Source: DATELY01 sp035276085 (GTDB taxonomy: Bacteria; Pseudomonadota; Gammaproteobacteria; Steroidobacterales; Steroidobacteraceae). From it: a stretch of 64,000 nucleotides of DNA. The notes below the pieces were generated by a model. That model was not told the DNA's origin, did not search any database, and saw only the letters and a list, made by a program, of their open reading frames with translations. Of the stretch, positions 8,571 through 17,600 are shown one piece after another; position 1 is the stretch's first letter; every line of letters starts with the position of its first letter. The position numbers and the translations under genes are program-made. Where the stretch lies: assembly GCA_035276085.1 (NCBI GenBank), contig DATELY010000024.1:1-64000 (forward strand). The letters run 5' to 3'.

Positions 8571-10610
8571 ATGACGGTCCCCTCCGCGGCGACGCTTCCG
8601 CCCGCCAAAGCACCTTTTCTTCACTGGCGGTTCGCGGGCTTGAACCATTCTTTTGCGAATCTCTTTCGAGAGAGTGTAGTGACTCCGCGCGTTGGCGCGT
8701 GGGAATGGATGGCATTGATCGCGATCGTGTCCTTCGGTGCCGTGCTGCGCTTCTGGGGGCTTGGCGCGCACGGGCTCGAATACGATGAAGAGACGATGGC
8801 CATGCCAGTCATGCACATCATCGAACACGGCACGCCCGTGATGCCGAGCGGGATGACGTATGTGCGCGCCGTCGCCCAGCTCTATCTGATGGCGGGTTCG
8901 GTCATGTTGCTGGGGCCCAGCGAGTGGGCCTTGCGCCTGCCGTCGGCGCTCTGCAGCGTGCTGCTGCTGCTCGGCTGTTTTTTCATGGGCCGGCGCTTCC
9001 TGCCGCCGGTTTGGAACATCGCCTTCGTCGGGGTCATCGCGATTTCAGCGACGATGATTCTCGATGCGCAAGAGGCGCGGATGTACGTGTTTCTGGTTGC
9101 GTGCCTCGTGTGGAGCAACGTGTGCGTGTTCCGTTGGGAGCGCACGGGGCAGCTTCGAGATCTCCTGGCAGCGGTGGTGTTGCTGATCCTCGCGATCCAG
9201 TTTCATAGCCTCGCCGTGTTCGGCGCGATGCCGTTGCTCTTTCCCGGCCTGCTGCATGCGGATCGCCGCCGGCTCTTACAAGGCGCGGTCGCGTTCGTCA
9301 TCGTCGTCGGTGCATTCGCCGTGATTCATCGCTGGGTCGAGAGCTTTTTTCCACCTGCGCAGCTGCATGCCCCGAGCCCGGGAGCGCGGGAGATCGCAGA
9401 CAAACACGTGTATGCAGATCTGGCACTGCGGTTCTGGCCCCTGGCATTGCTGGTATTGGCTGGCATCGGCTACAGCGTCAACGCGTTGCGCAGGCGAATT
9501 GCGGATGTGGGGTTGAGCTCGATTGCGGCGGTCTGCATCGCAGCCGGCCTGTGCGCGCAGCTCCTGGTGCTCTATCACGCTGCCGCCATCTTTCTGACCG
9601 TTGGCATGCTGGCCGCGCTGCGCGGCCATGTGCGCGTCACTGCATTGGTGCCCATCCTGGCGCTCATCGTGCTCATGTCGGCCGGGCACATTGTCCTGTT
9701 GCACGAGCTTCAGCCTGTCTCGCTGCGCAAGCTCGCGGGCATGTTGCCGGGAGTGCCCAGCATCTGGCCGTACTTCATCTTCGCAAGCTATGCGCCCATT
9801 GCGGCGGCGATCGTCGTCGTCGGCTTCGCGTTCGCGCTGTATCGTCTGAGTCGACGCGAGCGCATCAGCGACATGTGGTTGTTCGGTACGTTGGCGATCT
9901 GGGCGCCGCTCTGTCTGATCGGGCTGTTCACCTGGTACACACAGCAGCGCTATACGGAATTCGCATTGGTACCGCTGCTGTTGTGTGCGATGACGACGCT
10001 GTGGTCGGCGAGCAAAGCAATCGCCCCGTTGCGTGCAGTCCCGCTCGCAGTTCCCACCGCCGCGGCGGCTGCGCTGCTGTTGGGCAATCCCGTCGCGACG
10101 GCCGATGTCGTCAATGCGGGTTATCGGATTCATCCGGATCACAAGGGCGCGGCCGAATATGTCCACCGCGTGCATCAGCCGGGCGACATCGTTCTGGCAG
10201 AAGATGTCCTGCAACAAACGTATTACCTGGGCCGCGTCGACTACTGGCTCATCGGCGAGCGCACGGCGCAGAAGTTCACGCGCGAAATCGATGGTCGTCG
10301 CCTCGACATCTACACGCGCACGCCCGTCGTGACGGAAGCGCAGGAGCTTGAAGCATTGATCGCACTGCACGCGCGGGGCGCCATTTACATCATCGGTAGC
10401 GGCGAAGGGCAGGGCGATGGTCGTCGCGTGGCACGGGGTGCAACGCTTGCGCCGTTGCTCGAGCATGCGAATTGGGATGTGGTCTATCGGGGCCGCGACA
10501 ATTTGACGAAGGTGTGGCGTATTCCGGCGCCCGCGTCAATTGAGCGAGAGGGAATGGCGCAACGGCGTAATGGCGCCAGCAATCACGCGCTTGACGCCGT
10601 CTCGCCATGA
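8571..10610 (+). CDS. GT39/ArnT-like membrane glycosyltransferase
   Basis: 679 residues with about 11-13 hydrophobic segments. The first periplasmic loop holds the acidic motif GLEYDEE near residue 67, which in the GT39/PMT/ArnT superfamily binds the divalent metal and polyprenyl-phosphate sugar donor. A soluble C-terminal domain (about 520-650) follows. Proteins of this kind transfer a sugar from undecaprenyl phosphate to an acceptor on the periplasmic side. It begins the plus-strand EPS operon (GT39, flippase, ligase) and is divergent from the GlpD-like gene across 228 bp that must hold both promoters; I could not place these with confidence. Confidence 0.78.
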   Translation: MTVPSAATLPPAKAPFLHWRFAGLNHSFANLFRESVVTPRVGAWEWMALIAIVSFGAVLRFWGLGAHGLEYDEETMAMPVMHIIEHGTPVMPSGMTYVRAVAQLYLMAGSVMLLGPSEWALRLPSALCSVLLLLGCFFMGRRFLPPVWNIAFVGVIAISATMILDAQEARMYVFLVACLVWSNVCVFRWERTGQLRDLLAAVVLLILAIQFHSLAVFGAMPLLFPGLLHADRRRLLQGAVAFVIVVGAFAVIHRWVESFFPPAQLHAPSPGAREIADKHVYADLALRFWPLALLVLAGIGYSVNALRRRIADVGLSSIAAVCIAAGLCAQLLVLYHAAAIFLTVGMLAALRGHVRVTALVPILALIVLMSAGHIVLLHELQPVSLRKLAGMLPGVPSIWPYFIFASYAPIAAAIVVVGFAFALYRLSRRERISDMWLFGTLAIWAPLCLIGLFTWYTQQRYTEFALVPLLLCAMTTLWSASKAIAPLRAVPLAVPTAAAAALLLGNPVATADVVNAGYRIHPDHKGAAEYVHRVHQPGDIVLAEDVLQQTYYLGRVDYWLIGERTAQKFTREIDGRRLDIYTRTPVVTEAQELEALIALHARGAIYIIGSGEGQGDGRRVARGATLAPLLEHANWDVVYRGRDNLTKVWRIPAPASIEREGMAQRRNGASNHALDAVSP

Positions 10611-10677
10611 CGCCCTCACGCCATTGCGTGACGAACGTAGGCGAAGTTCCAACTCACCACACCAGGAACATGCGCCG

Positions 10678-12129
10678 ATGGCCGGACTAGCTCACCGAGC
10701 AGCACTCGTTTCATTCGCCCGCCTGTGCAATCAGGCGATCGGACTCTTCAGTCCCATCATTCTCGTGCGGCTGCTGCCCGTGTCCGACTTCGGTGCGTAT
10801 CGCAGCTTCTTCCTGTACTTCAACGTCGTGAGCGTCATGGCGCTGAGCGCCGCGAATTGGAGCTTGCTGTACTTCATTCCTCGGCAGCCCGCGGCGACGT
10901 GGCGGATCGTGCGCACGTGTGCCCGCATCGTTGCGATCAGCAGTCTGATCGCGGCCGCGGCGATTTATGCCGTCGACTACGTGAGCGGCGGTCACGTGAT
11001 CGGCGAACGCATCGATGCCGTGCTCATTTACATGGTGCTGTTCGTCAACCTGGATTTCTGGGAACACCTGGCACTCGCCCGCAAGCGTCCTCTGGCCGTG
11101 CTCGGGTACACCGTGGGCCGCTTGGTCGCGCGGATGACCGCGGTGATCACCACCGCGGCGCTGACACACGATGTCGACCGCATCATTCTCGCGCTCATCT
11201 GCGTCGAGGCTGTGCGTCTGGTCGTGTCTGGAGTGGTGTGGCGCCGGATGGCCAGCAAGAAGGAGGACGTGAGCGCAGAAGCACCGCCCGTGCGCGAGAT
11301 CCTCGCCCAGTGCTTGCCGCTCGCACTGTCGGTGCTGGTCAACGTGGTGAATCAGCAGTCCGGCGGGATCATCGTGGACCGACTGATCGGGGAGGTCGGG
11401 CTCGCCTATCTCACCGTCGGCACGTATGTCTCATTCGTCGTGTCTTCGGTGCGCAACTCGATCTCCGATGTGTTGCTGCCCGAGATGTCCGGCGCGGGAA
11501 GTCTCGCGAGCGAGTCGGCCTTGAACTTGTGGCGGCGCTCGACCGTCGTGTTCGCCATTCTGTTGTTGCCGGTTGCACTCGTCCTGGGCTGTTTCGCCGC
11601 GCCCGTGATCGGTGCGGTGTTCTCCGAGCACTACCTGCCCGCCGTGCCGATCTTTCAGGTGTACCTCTTGATGCTCGTGCGTGAGTGTTTCGATTTCGAT
11701 CTCGCCTTGCGGGCAGCAGGTCAAACGAGCAAGGCATTGTCCGCTCACGTGCTGACATTGGTTCTGAACCTGAGCATGGCGATCGTCTTGGTGCATTTCC
11801 TGGGTGTGATCGGTGCCGCCATCGCTGCCGTGACCGCGCGAACGCTCTCGGGGATCTATCTCGCACACAAGGTCGCGGCGATCGTCGGTGTGGCGGTTCG
11901 CGCCGTGTTTCCCTGGGGCGATCTGTCTCGCGTCATGCTGTCGGCCGGGCTTGCGGGCCTGGCGCTGTTACCTGCCGTGGCTTACCCGCATTACGGGTGG
12001 GCCGGCATCATTTCTTCGACTGCCGTATTTGCAGTTGCCTTCGCGCTTCTCCTGCGCCTGTTCGATGTCGCAGAGATTCGCCGCATATACGCCGTCATCG
12101 GCCGCCGTCTTGGACTGCAGCACCCATGA
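10678..12129 (+). CDS. Polysaccharide flippase (Wzx/MATE-like, oligosaccharide transporter)
   Basis: The ATG at 10678 follows AGGAA (10664-10668) at 9 bp, giving 483 residues with about 12-14 transmembrane helices. The N-terminal segment (LCNQAIGLFSPIILVRLLPVS) is typical of the RfbX/Wzx branch of the MOP superfamily, with the usual phenylalanine-rich early helices (DFGAYRSFFLYFN). It should move undecaprenyl-diphosphate-linked repeat units across the inner membrane. Its stop overlaps the next gene's ATG (ATGA), implying coupled translation with the ligase/polymerase, as expected for a Wzx/Wzy pair. Confidence 0.85.
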   Translation: MAGLAHRAALVSFARLCNQAIGLFSPIILVRLLPVSDFGAYRSFFLYFNVVSVMALSAANWSLLYFIPRQPAATWRIVRTCARIVAISSLIAAAAIYAVDYVSGGHVIGERIDAVLIYMVLFVNLDFWEHLALARKRPLAVLGYTVGRLVARMTAVITTAALTHDVDRIILALICVEAVRLVVSGVVWRRMASKKEDVSAEAPPVREILAQCLPLALSVLVNVVNQQSGGIIVDRLIGEVGLAYLTVGTYVSFVVSSVRNSISDVLLPEMSGAGSLASESALNLWRRSTVVFAILLLPVALVLGCFAAPVIGAVFSEHYLPAVPIFQVYLLMLVRECFDFDLALRAAGQTSKALSAHVLTLVLNLSMAIVLVHFLGVIGAAIAAVTARTLSGIYLAHKVAAIVGVAVRAVFPWGDLSRVMLSAGLAGLALLPAVAYPHYGWAGIISSTAVFAVAFALLLRLFDVAEIRRIYAVIGRRLGLQHP

Positions 12130-13451
12130 AGTATCTCGTCGCGCTCCTGCTCGTCGTCGTGCTCTTCTGCGATGTGTATCGCATCGGGTTGAGCCTCGGT
12201 CCCGGTTTGAGCGTGAAGAATGCGGTGCTCTACATGGCCGCGATGGCGTTCATGCTGCGCATGGTGGTGCAAGGCGGTTTCAAATTCACTTTGCCGCGCC
12301 TGCATGGCGCGTTCGCATTCCTGATCGGTTACGCACTGCTGTCGGTGTTGTATCTCGTGTTGATCGTGAAGTGGGAGGATTATCGCGTCCTTCCCGCCGT
12401 GATCTCGTTGAAGAGCAATCTCATCGATCACTTCCTGTTCTTCGCGGTCTGCTACTACGGTGCGCAGACCACGTCCGATGCGTTGCGCGTGTTGCGCATT
12501 CTGATGTACGTCGTCGTTGCGTCGAGCATCATTACGGTCGTCAATGCGTTGGGTCTGATGACGATCGGTGCGATGGAAATCGGCGACAACGGTCGGGTCG
12601 AAGGGGCGCTGGGCGAGCCCAATCAGTACGCATCGTTCCTGGCCACGATGATTCCGCCGCTGGTCGCGGCGTTCGCAACGAGCCGCGGGGCGATCGGCAA
12701 GCTCTTCTGGGCCGGCGGCATCTTGCTGTCGTTGGTCGCCATGATCATGACCGTGTCGCGCGGCGGCATGCTCGCGCTGCTGCTCGCGAGTTTGTGGGGC
12801 ACTTTCTACTTCCGGCGCTATCTGCCCGTGGGACGGATCGTGACGGCGGGCGTCGTGTGTCTTGCGCTCGTGTTGATATTCGCCGCCCTCAGCGGGACCT
12901 ACGGTCATTTGTTGCACGAGCGAGTGATCGGCCAGACGTTCGTCACGACCGGGGACATGAGCTCAGGGCGCAGCGAGATCTGGGGGTCGGCGATCAACCG
13001 CATGATGGAATCGCCATGGACGCTGCTCACGGGTTTCGGTTGGTTCGCCTATGAGTCGATGGGCTTTCGCTATGCCACGCACAACGCCTATCTGCTGTTG
13101 TGGTTCAACCTCGGCATCGTCGGCACGCTCGCTTTCGTGCTGATTCTCGCGCAGGTCTTCCGAACAGCGAGTAAAGCAGCCGTCGTTGCATCGCCCGAGG
13201 CGCGTCCGCACGTGATCGGTTTTGCTGTCGGTGTCGTTGCGCTGAGCGTTGCGATCTTCTTCGTCAATCTGATCGGGCCGTGGTCGTACATCTGGTCGTT
13301 GGTTGGTTTGTGTACGCGACTCGCGGTCAATGAGTTGTCGGCGCACAAGCAAGTGCTGGCCGACACGCCAGTCGCAACGACGCCGAGCGAGTCTCGCAAT
13401 CCACGCGTTCGTTACGGCTGGCGCGCGGCGGAGAACTCGCCAGCGAGGTAA
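12126..13451 (+). CDS. O-antigen ligase/polymerase family membrane protein (WaaL/Wzy type)
   Basis: The start is the ATG at 12126, overlapping the flippase stop by 4 bp. 441 residues with about 11 hydrophobic segments, including the large periplasmic loop with GEPNQYASFLA, SRGGMLALL and GRSEIWGSAI typical of PF04932. The loop arginines (SRGG and SSGRSEIW) are those usually required for polyprenyl-diphosphate chemistry. In this cluster it most likely acts as the Wzy-like polymerase of the EPS or ligates the polymer to an acceptor; sequence alone does not separate the two. The last ~40 residues are a polar tail. Confidence 0.82.
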   Translation: MKYLVALLLVVVLFCDVYRIGLSLGPGLSVKNAVLYMAAMAFMLRMVVQGGFKFTLPRLHGAFAFLIGYALLSVLYLVLIVKWEDYRVLPAVISLKSNLIDHFLFFAVCYYGAQTTSDALRVLRILMYVVVASSIITVVNALGLMTIGAMEIGDNGRVEGALGEPNQYASFLATMIPPLVAAFATSRGAIGKLFWAGGILLSLVAMIMTVSRGGMLALLLASLWGTFYFRRYLPVGRIVTAGVVCLALVLIFAALSGTYGHLLHERVIGQTFVTTGDMSSGRSEIWGSAINRMMESPWTLLTGFGWFAYESMGFRYATHNAYLLLWFNLGIVGTLAFVLILAQVFRTASKAAVVASPEARPHVIGFAVGVVALSVAIFFVNLIGPWSYIWSLVGLCTRLAVNELSAHKQVLADTPVATTPSESRNPRVRYGWRAAENSPAR

Positions 13452-13703
13452 CTGCTCCAATGCCACAGGCTCGTCGCATGTTCGGGGATTGCCTGCACAA
13501 CCATGCCGCGCGGTGCTTATGTTCATCCTGTCTCAGTACGGCGACTATTTCGTCCGTGGTTGCGGGCTAATCCCCGCAGCCGCGCAGCGGCAGGACGCTG
13601 CAGTGCAGTTGGGCGGTGGTTGTGTAGTCCTTTAACCTACTTTGCCACCCGTGTTTTCGTGTCAGAGATTTACAGATCTGTCGCGGCGCGCTTCAATCCA
13701 CTC
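13452..13703. other. Non-coding leader region upstream of the riboswitch
   Basis: 250 bp with no credible gene. It must contain the promoter for the riboswitch transcript. Weak TTGCCA- and TTACAG-like hexamers occur around 13645-13675, but none forms a well-spaced sigma-70 pair, and no sigma-54 GG-N10-GC element was seen. Confidence 0.4.
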
Positions 13704-13806
13704 TGCACAAAAGGCAAACCCGTCGAAAGGCGGGGACGCAAAGCCACCGGTCTAAGGATCGAGCACGAACGGCTCGACTCTAGGATAGCGGGGTTGCCGG
13801 CTGGAG
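13704..13806 (+). promoter_or_regulatory. Cyclic di-GMP-I (GEMM) riboswitch
   Basis: The conserved GEMM-I core is present in order. AGGCAAACC (13712-13720) is followed by a 6-bp stem closed by a GAAA tetraloop (13721-13736), then GGGGACGCAAAGCC (13732-13744) and CCGGTCT. A second hairpin is formed by TCGAGC and GCTCGA (13759-13777), and the 3' strand TAGGATAGCGGGGTTGCC closes the aptamer. This family binds c-di-GMP between the two helices. It lies 137 bp before the ATG of the secreted glycoside hydrolase-like gene in the same orientation, so it should tie that gene to c-di-GMP. No U-tract terminator follows, so control may be translational or by another mechanism. Confidence 0.93.
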
Positions 13807-13882
13807 CCGCAGGGCTCGTCGTGATTCGATCAACGACCGTGTCGGTGACTCAAGCGTGGTCCGCGTTGCCTTGGCGTGTGTT

Positions 13883-13904
13883 CGAGCGAAGAGAGCTTCG
13901 CTCG
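13883..13904 (+). promoter_or_regulatory. Perfect 9-bp hairpin in the riboswitch 5' UTR
   Basis: CGAGCGAAG pairs perfectly with CTTCGCTCG around an AGAG loop. It lies between the c-di-GMP aptamer and the SD (GGAG, 13930-13933). No U-run follows, so it is not an intrinsic terminator. It could be part of the expression platform or an mRNA-stabilising stem. Confidence 0.5.
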
Positions 13905-13942
13905 CAACGCGCAGTATCAACATAGCGGCGGAGCCACACACC

Positions 13943-15256
13943 ATGCGTCGACTCACCTCTTTGCTCGCGACCAGCGCTGCGCTATTGCTGGCAGCAGGCA
14001 CTGCTTCGGCTTACGACAAACCTGATTTCCCTCGTTTGGCCGGCGTGAATGTCGGCGGTCCCTTCAACTACGACGATGCGACTTATCAGGCGCAACTCTC
14101 GCGCTTGAATCTGTCCATTCTCGCTTCATGGCCGAACATGAAGCCGGGCGGCGTGCCCATGGAACAGATCGTTCGCGCCATCAAAGCGCGCAATCCGAAT
14201 TCGATGGTGTTCCTGTACATCAACAGCAACGAGCTCGGTGATCGTGCCGTCGTCGGCGGCGCATGGGATGCGTACCGCGCCAAGATGGATCAGATGAAGT
14301 GGTATCTGTACCAGACGCGCACGGACGGCGCGCCGCTGACCTCAGCCTGGGGCAGCACGTACAAGACCATCAACAACACGATGTTGACGGCGCCGGATTC
14401 GAGCGGCAAGCACTCGATCGAATGGATCACCACTTACATGGTGGACAATCTCTACAAGCCCAATCCCAGCATCGATGGCTTCTTCATGGATAACGTGTTC
14501 TGGAAGCCGCGCGTGAGCGGTGACTGGAATCGCGACGGCGTCACCGACTCTGCGGATAGTGCGCAAGCAGCAACGTGGCTGCGTCTTGGCTATCAGAGAC
14601 ATTTCACGCTGGCGAAATCGCTGATGCCCGGCAAGTACCAGCTCGGCAACGTGGCCGATTGGGGCGAGACCAAGTCGGTCCTCACCGAATACAACGGCTA
14701 TGTGCAGGGCGGCGTGCTCGAAGGCATGATCGGTCAGAACTATTCGCCGGAAAAGTGGGGCACTTGGAACAGCATGATGGCGTGGTATCGCAAGACGATG
14801 TCCGCGTTGGGCGAGCCGAAGCTCGGCGTGTTCAATCAACACGGCGATCTCACGGATTATCGATCGTTCCGTTACGGCTTTGCATCGTGCCTGATGGACG
14901 ACGGCTACTACAGCTTCACCGCTGCGGGCAGGGGATACTCGGGCGTCGACTGGTTCGACGAATACGACGTGAAGTTGGGCAAGGCGATTTCGAGCCCGCC
15001 CACGAGCGCCTGGAAGAACGGTGTGTATCGCCGTGACTTTGAGAAGGGCATCGTGCTCGTGAACCCCAAGGGCAATGGTCCGCAAACCGTCACGCTCGAG
15101 TCCGGCTTCAAGCGCTTCTTGGGTAAGCAAGCGCCGAGCGTCAACAACGGTGCCGACGTCACGACCGTCACACTGCAGGAGCGCGACGGCATTGTGCTCG
15201 TGCGTAAGAAAGCGAGTGCACCGCCCGCCGCGCCGCAGCTCATCGCTGTGCACTGA
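13943..15256 (+). CDS. Secreted putative glycoside hydrolase (GHL15-like TIM barrel)
   Basis: The ATG at 13943 has GGAG at 9 bp and opens a clear signal peptide (MRRLTSLLATSAALLLAAGTASA), so the 437-residue product is exported. The mature part resembles the hypothetical glycosyl hydrolase family PF14885: an early strand with LNLSILASWPNMKPGG, MVFLYINSNE, then DGFFMDNVFWKP with a likely catalytic Asp. A calcium-loop-like DWNRDGVTDSAD sits near residues 194-205. The C-terminal 60 residues look like a small beta domain. Being in an EPS cluster and behind a c-di-GMP riboswitch, it may trim or release the polysaccharide. No substrate can be assigned, and family membership is by motif recall. Confidence 0.65.
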   Translation: MRRLTSLLATSAALLLAAGTASAYDKPDFPRLAGVNVGGPFNYDDATYQAQLSRLNLSILASWPNMKPGGVPMEQIVRAIKARNPNSMVFLYINSNELGDRAVVGGAWDAYRAKMDQMKWYLYQTRTDGAPLTSAWGSTYKTINNTMLTAPDSSGKHSIEWITTYMVDNLYKPNPSIDGFFMDNVFWKPRVSGDWNRDGVTDSADSAQAATWLRLGYQRHFTLAKSLMPGKYQLGNVADWGETKSVLTEYNGYVQGGVLEGMIGQNYSPEKWGTWNSMMAWYRKTMSALGEPKLGVFNQHGDLTDYRSFRYGFASCLMDDGYYSFTAAGRGYSGVDWFDEYDVKLGKAISSPPTSAWKNGVYRRDFEKGIVLVNPKGNGPQTVTLESGFKRFLGKQAPSVNNGADVTTVTLQERDGIVLVRKKASAPPAAPQLIAVH

Positions 15257-15325
15257 TGGCTGTGCAAGCGTATCGATGAGATGGGTCATGGGGTAGCTCC
15301 ACTCTGAAGGAGCATGGGAAGAAAG

Positions 15326-15362
15326 AGCCGCGGCAGAAGAAATTCTCCGCGGCTTTTTCTTT
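15326..15362 (+). terminator. Rho-independent terminator
   Basis: AGCCGCGG pairs with CCGCGGCT across a 13-nt loop, and the 3' arm runs into TTTTCTTT. It closes the riboswitch-hydrolase transcript 70 bp after the stop. Confidence 0.9.
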
Positions 15363-15589
15363 GGCGTGTGGTTGTACTTTCTACATAGGAGAAATCTGCG
15401 CGTGTAAAACCTACGCACGAATTACGCGTTTTCGTGCCGAGCGATGTCGTTGCGCTACTACATCTTCAGCGCTTGGTGTCGCGAGTGTTAAAACGTCTGC
15501 GTTGCGTATGACAAACGACAAGAGCCTCGGAACTTTCGCCCCCGCGAACATGTTTTCCTCACATCTCTCACCTGTCCATGAGGACGTTC
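15363..15589. other. Upstream region of the phosphosugar transferase gene
   Basis: About 230 bp after the terminator without a credible gene. It should carry the promoter of the WcaJ-type gene, but I see no clear -35/-10 pair. Confidence 0.35.
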
Positions 15590-17080
15590 ATGCGTGACGC
15601 GAGTCAGGCGGCGAGCGAGCGCGCATCGTTAGCTTGGCAGGCCGAGCCACGCGCCTCTCTTGCGCGCGTGCATCCAAAAGTTCGTCTCGCGACGGCCGAG
15701 CCGCCGTCGGTTGCGTTGCTGCGTCAGTTGTTGAATCCGACAGTGACGGTGGCGAGTTTGTTCGTGTGCGCGATTCTTGTCGGGCAACCGATTACAGGCC
15801 AATACCTCGCGCTCGCTGCACTCGCATTCATCGTCTCCGGGCAGGTCTTCAGTCCACCCGCGTTCGATCGCAGCCCGCTGGGCACGATGAAGACGTTGTG
15901 GCGGCAGCGTGTGTTTCCCGAGTGGATCCTGATTGCCAGCGTGTTGTTGCTGCTTGCGTTTGCATTCAAAGTCTCGGACAACTATTCGCGCAAAGTGATC
16001 CTGCTGTGGTTCATCGCGGCACCGTTCGCCGTGCTCGCATCGCAGTCGCTCACGCGCAAGCTGGCCGAGTGGTCGGCGCTGCGTGGAACGATTGCACAGA
16101 GCCACGTCATCATCGGCGCGAATCAGCTGGGGCGCGAGCTGGGTCACAGGCTGCGCGGCAATCCACATCTGGGTCGACTGAAAGGCTTCTTCGACGATCG
16201 CGACATCGCGCGTCTGTCCGGCATCGCCGATGAGCAGTTGCTGGGACCCATTGCCGATGTGGCGGAATACGTTCGGATCAACAACGTCAGCAACATTTAT
16301 GTCTGTCTGCCGATCCGCCCCGAGTCGCGCACACTCAAGCTGTTCGATGAGCTGCGCGATACGACGGCGTCGATCTACTTTGTGCCCGATATCTTCATGT
16401 TCGATCTGATTCAGGCGCGCTGCACGGAAATAGACGGCATTCCGTTGGTGGCCGTCTGCGAGACGCCTTTCTGCGGCATCGATGGTGTGGTGAAGCGCAC
16501 GGCCGATGTGATCATGGCCGCTGCGGGCATTGTGGCTCTATGGCCGCTGATGCTGGCCATCGCGCTCGGCGTGAAGCTCAGCTCGCCCGGGCCGGTGATC
16601 TTTCGCCAGCGCCGCTATGGGCTCGCGGGCGAAGAGATCCAGGTCTACAAATTTCGCAGCATGAGTGTCTGTGAGGACGTGGCTGGCGAGGGCGCGCGCC
16701 TCGTGCAGGCAAAGCGGGAGGATCCGCGCGTCACTCGCTTCGGTGCGTTCCTGCGGCGCACTTCGCTCGATGAGCTGCCGCAGCTGTTCAACGTGCTGTC
16801 CGGTTCGATGAGCATGGTCGGCCCGCGGCCGCACGCCGTTGCGCACAACGAGGAGTATCGCAAGTTGATCAACGGCTACATGCTGCGGCACAAAGTGCGC
16901 CCCGGTATCACGGGCTGGGCACAAGTGAACGGCTTGCGCGGGGAAACGGATACCGTCGAAAAAATGAAACGGCGCGTGGAGTACGATCTGGACTATCTGC
17001 GCCATTGGTCTCTCGCATTGGATCTGCGCATCCTGTTCCGGACACTTGGACTCGTCTGGAGCGATCGCAACGCCTACTAG
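15590..17080 (+). CDS. Undecaprenyl-phosphate phosphosugar transferase (WcaJ/ExoY-type, polyisoprenyl-P hexose-1-P transferase)
   Basis: The start is the ATG at 15590, with AGGA 5 bp upstream (15581-15584); the in-frame ATG at 15578 has no SD. 496 residues: N-terminal transmembrane helices, a CoA-binding-like Rossmann domain (HVIIGANQLGRELGHRL), then a re-entrant helix and the catalytic bacterial sugar transferase domain (about 300-496). The domain shows SSPGPVIFRQRRYG, YKFRSMSV, the DE of RRTSLDELPQLFNVL, and SMSMVGPRPHAV. It starts EPS synthesis by loading hexose-1-phosphate, usually glucose-1-P, onto undecaprenyl phosphate. It is followed within 7 bp by the export-protein stub, so they are probably co-transcribed. 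Confidence 0.9.
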   Translation: MRDASQAASERASLAWQAEPRASLARVHPKVRLATAEPPSVALLRQLLNPTVTVASLFVCAILVGQPITGQYLALAALAFIVSGQVFSPPAFDRSPLGTMKTLWRQRVFPEWILIASVLLLLAFAFKVSDNYSRKVILLWFIAAPFAVLASQSLTRKLAEWSALRGTIAQSHVIIGANQLGRELGHRLRGNPHLGRLKGFFDDRDIARLSGIADEQLLGPIADVAEYVRINNVSNIYVCLPIRPESRTLKLFDELRDTTASIYFVPDIFMFDLIQARCTEIDGIPLVAVCETPFCGIDGVVKRTADVIMAAAGIVALWPLMLAIALGVKLSSPGPVIFRQRRYGLAGEEIQVYKFRSMSVCEDVAGEGARLVQAKREDPRVTRFGAFLRRTSLDELPQLFNVLSGSMSMVGPRPHAVAHNEEYRKLINGYMLRHKVRPGITGWAQVNGLRGETDTVEKMKRRVEYDLDYLRHWSLALDLRILFRTLGLVWSDRNAY

Positions 17081-17086
17081 TCGCCT

Positions 17087-17422
17087 ATGCAAAGCTCAAG
17101 TTTGTTCGCATGGATCGCTGTCGTGCTTTGCGTATTCGCACTGCGCATGGAGAGCGACGATGAACCTCAGCTCGCACCGGGCGATCAGGTGCACATCACC
17201 GTGGTGAATCGACCTGAGCTGACAACGAATGCAGAAGTAGGCTCCGATGGCTCGATCCCCTTTCCGCGCCTGGGTCGTGTGCAGTTGGGAGGGTTGAGCA
17301 AGATGCTCGCGGAGTCCTATATCGCCGAACGATTGCTCGCCAACGGAACTGCGGACGGTCAGCGCCTCGACGTGCAAGTCACGCGCAATCCAGGCATGAA
17401 GTTGGCGGACGCGGGATCCTGA
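17087..17422 (+). CDS. Short polysaccharide export (Wza N-terminal domain) protein
   Basis: 111 residues: a hydrophobic N-terminal segment (about 5-20), then a nearly complete poly-export domain (PF02563-like) from LAPGDQVHITVVNRPELT to LDVQVTR. Wza-type proteins form outer-membrane export channels. This one lacks the SLBB repeats, the C-terminal membrane helix and a lipobox cysteine. Wza is about 380 residues, so this is either a truncated remnant or a minimal periplasmic adaptor. It lies 6 bp after the phosphosugar transferase stop. The downstream gap shows no continuing SLBB frame that would indicate a simple frameshift. Confidence 0.65.
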   Translation: MQSSSLFAWIAVVLCVFALRMESDDEPQLAPGDQVHITVVNRPELTTNAEVGSDGSIPFPRLGRVQLGGLSKMLAESYIAERLLANGTADGQRLDVQVTRNPGMKLADAGS

Positions 17423-17466
17423 CTACCGATCGATTGCTGCTGAGCACTGTCGCTGGTTGCGTGCAG

Positions 17467-17485
17467 GCACGAGTGGAACTCGTGC
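17467..17485. terminator. Hairpin after the export-protein stub
   Basis: GCACGAG and CTCGTGC form a perfect 7-bp stem with a 5-nt loop, 45 bp after the stop. No U-tract follows, so termination is possible but unproven. Confidence 0.35.
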
Positions 17486-17600
17486 GCGCGCAAATCATTC
17501 CACTGTCATCCCAATGCGAACATTCACTATCCGTGATTTCCCGTGACGAGTTTTTTTACACTGCAGTCGATCTGAGCGTGGCGCAGCGGAGTGACGCGCG

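Noticed and set aside
9276..10466. 396-codon minus-strand frame opposite the GT39 gene
   Set aside because: Translation is rich in Arg, Gln and His without structure, while the plus strand has clear transmembrane segments and the EYDEE motif.
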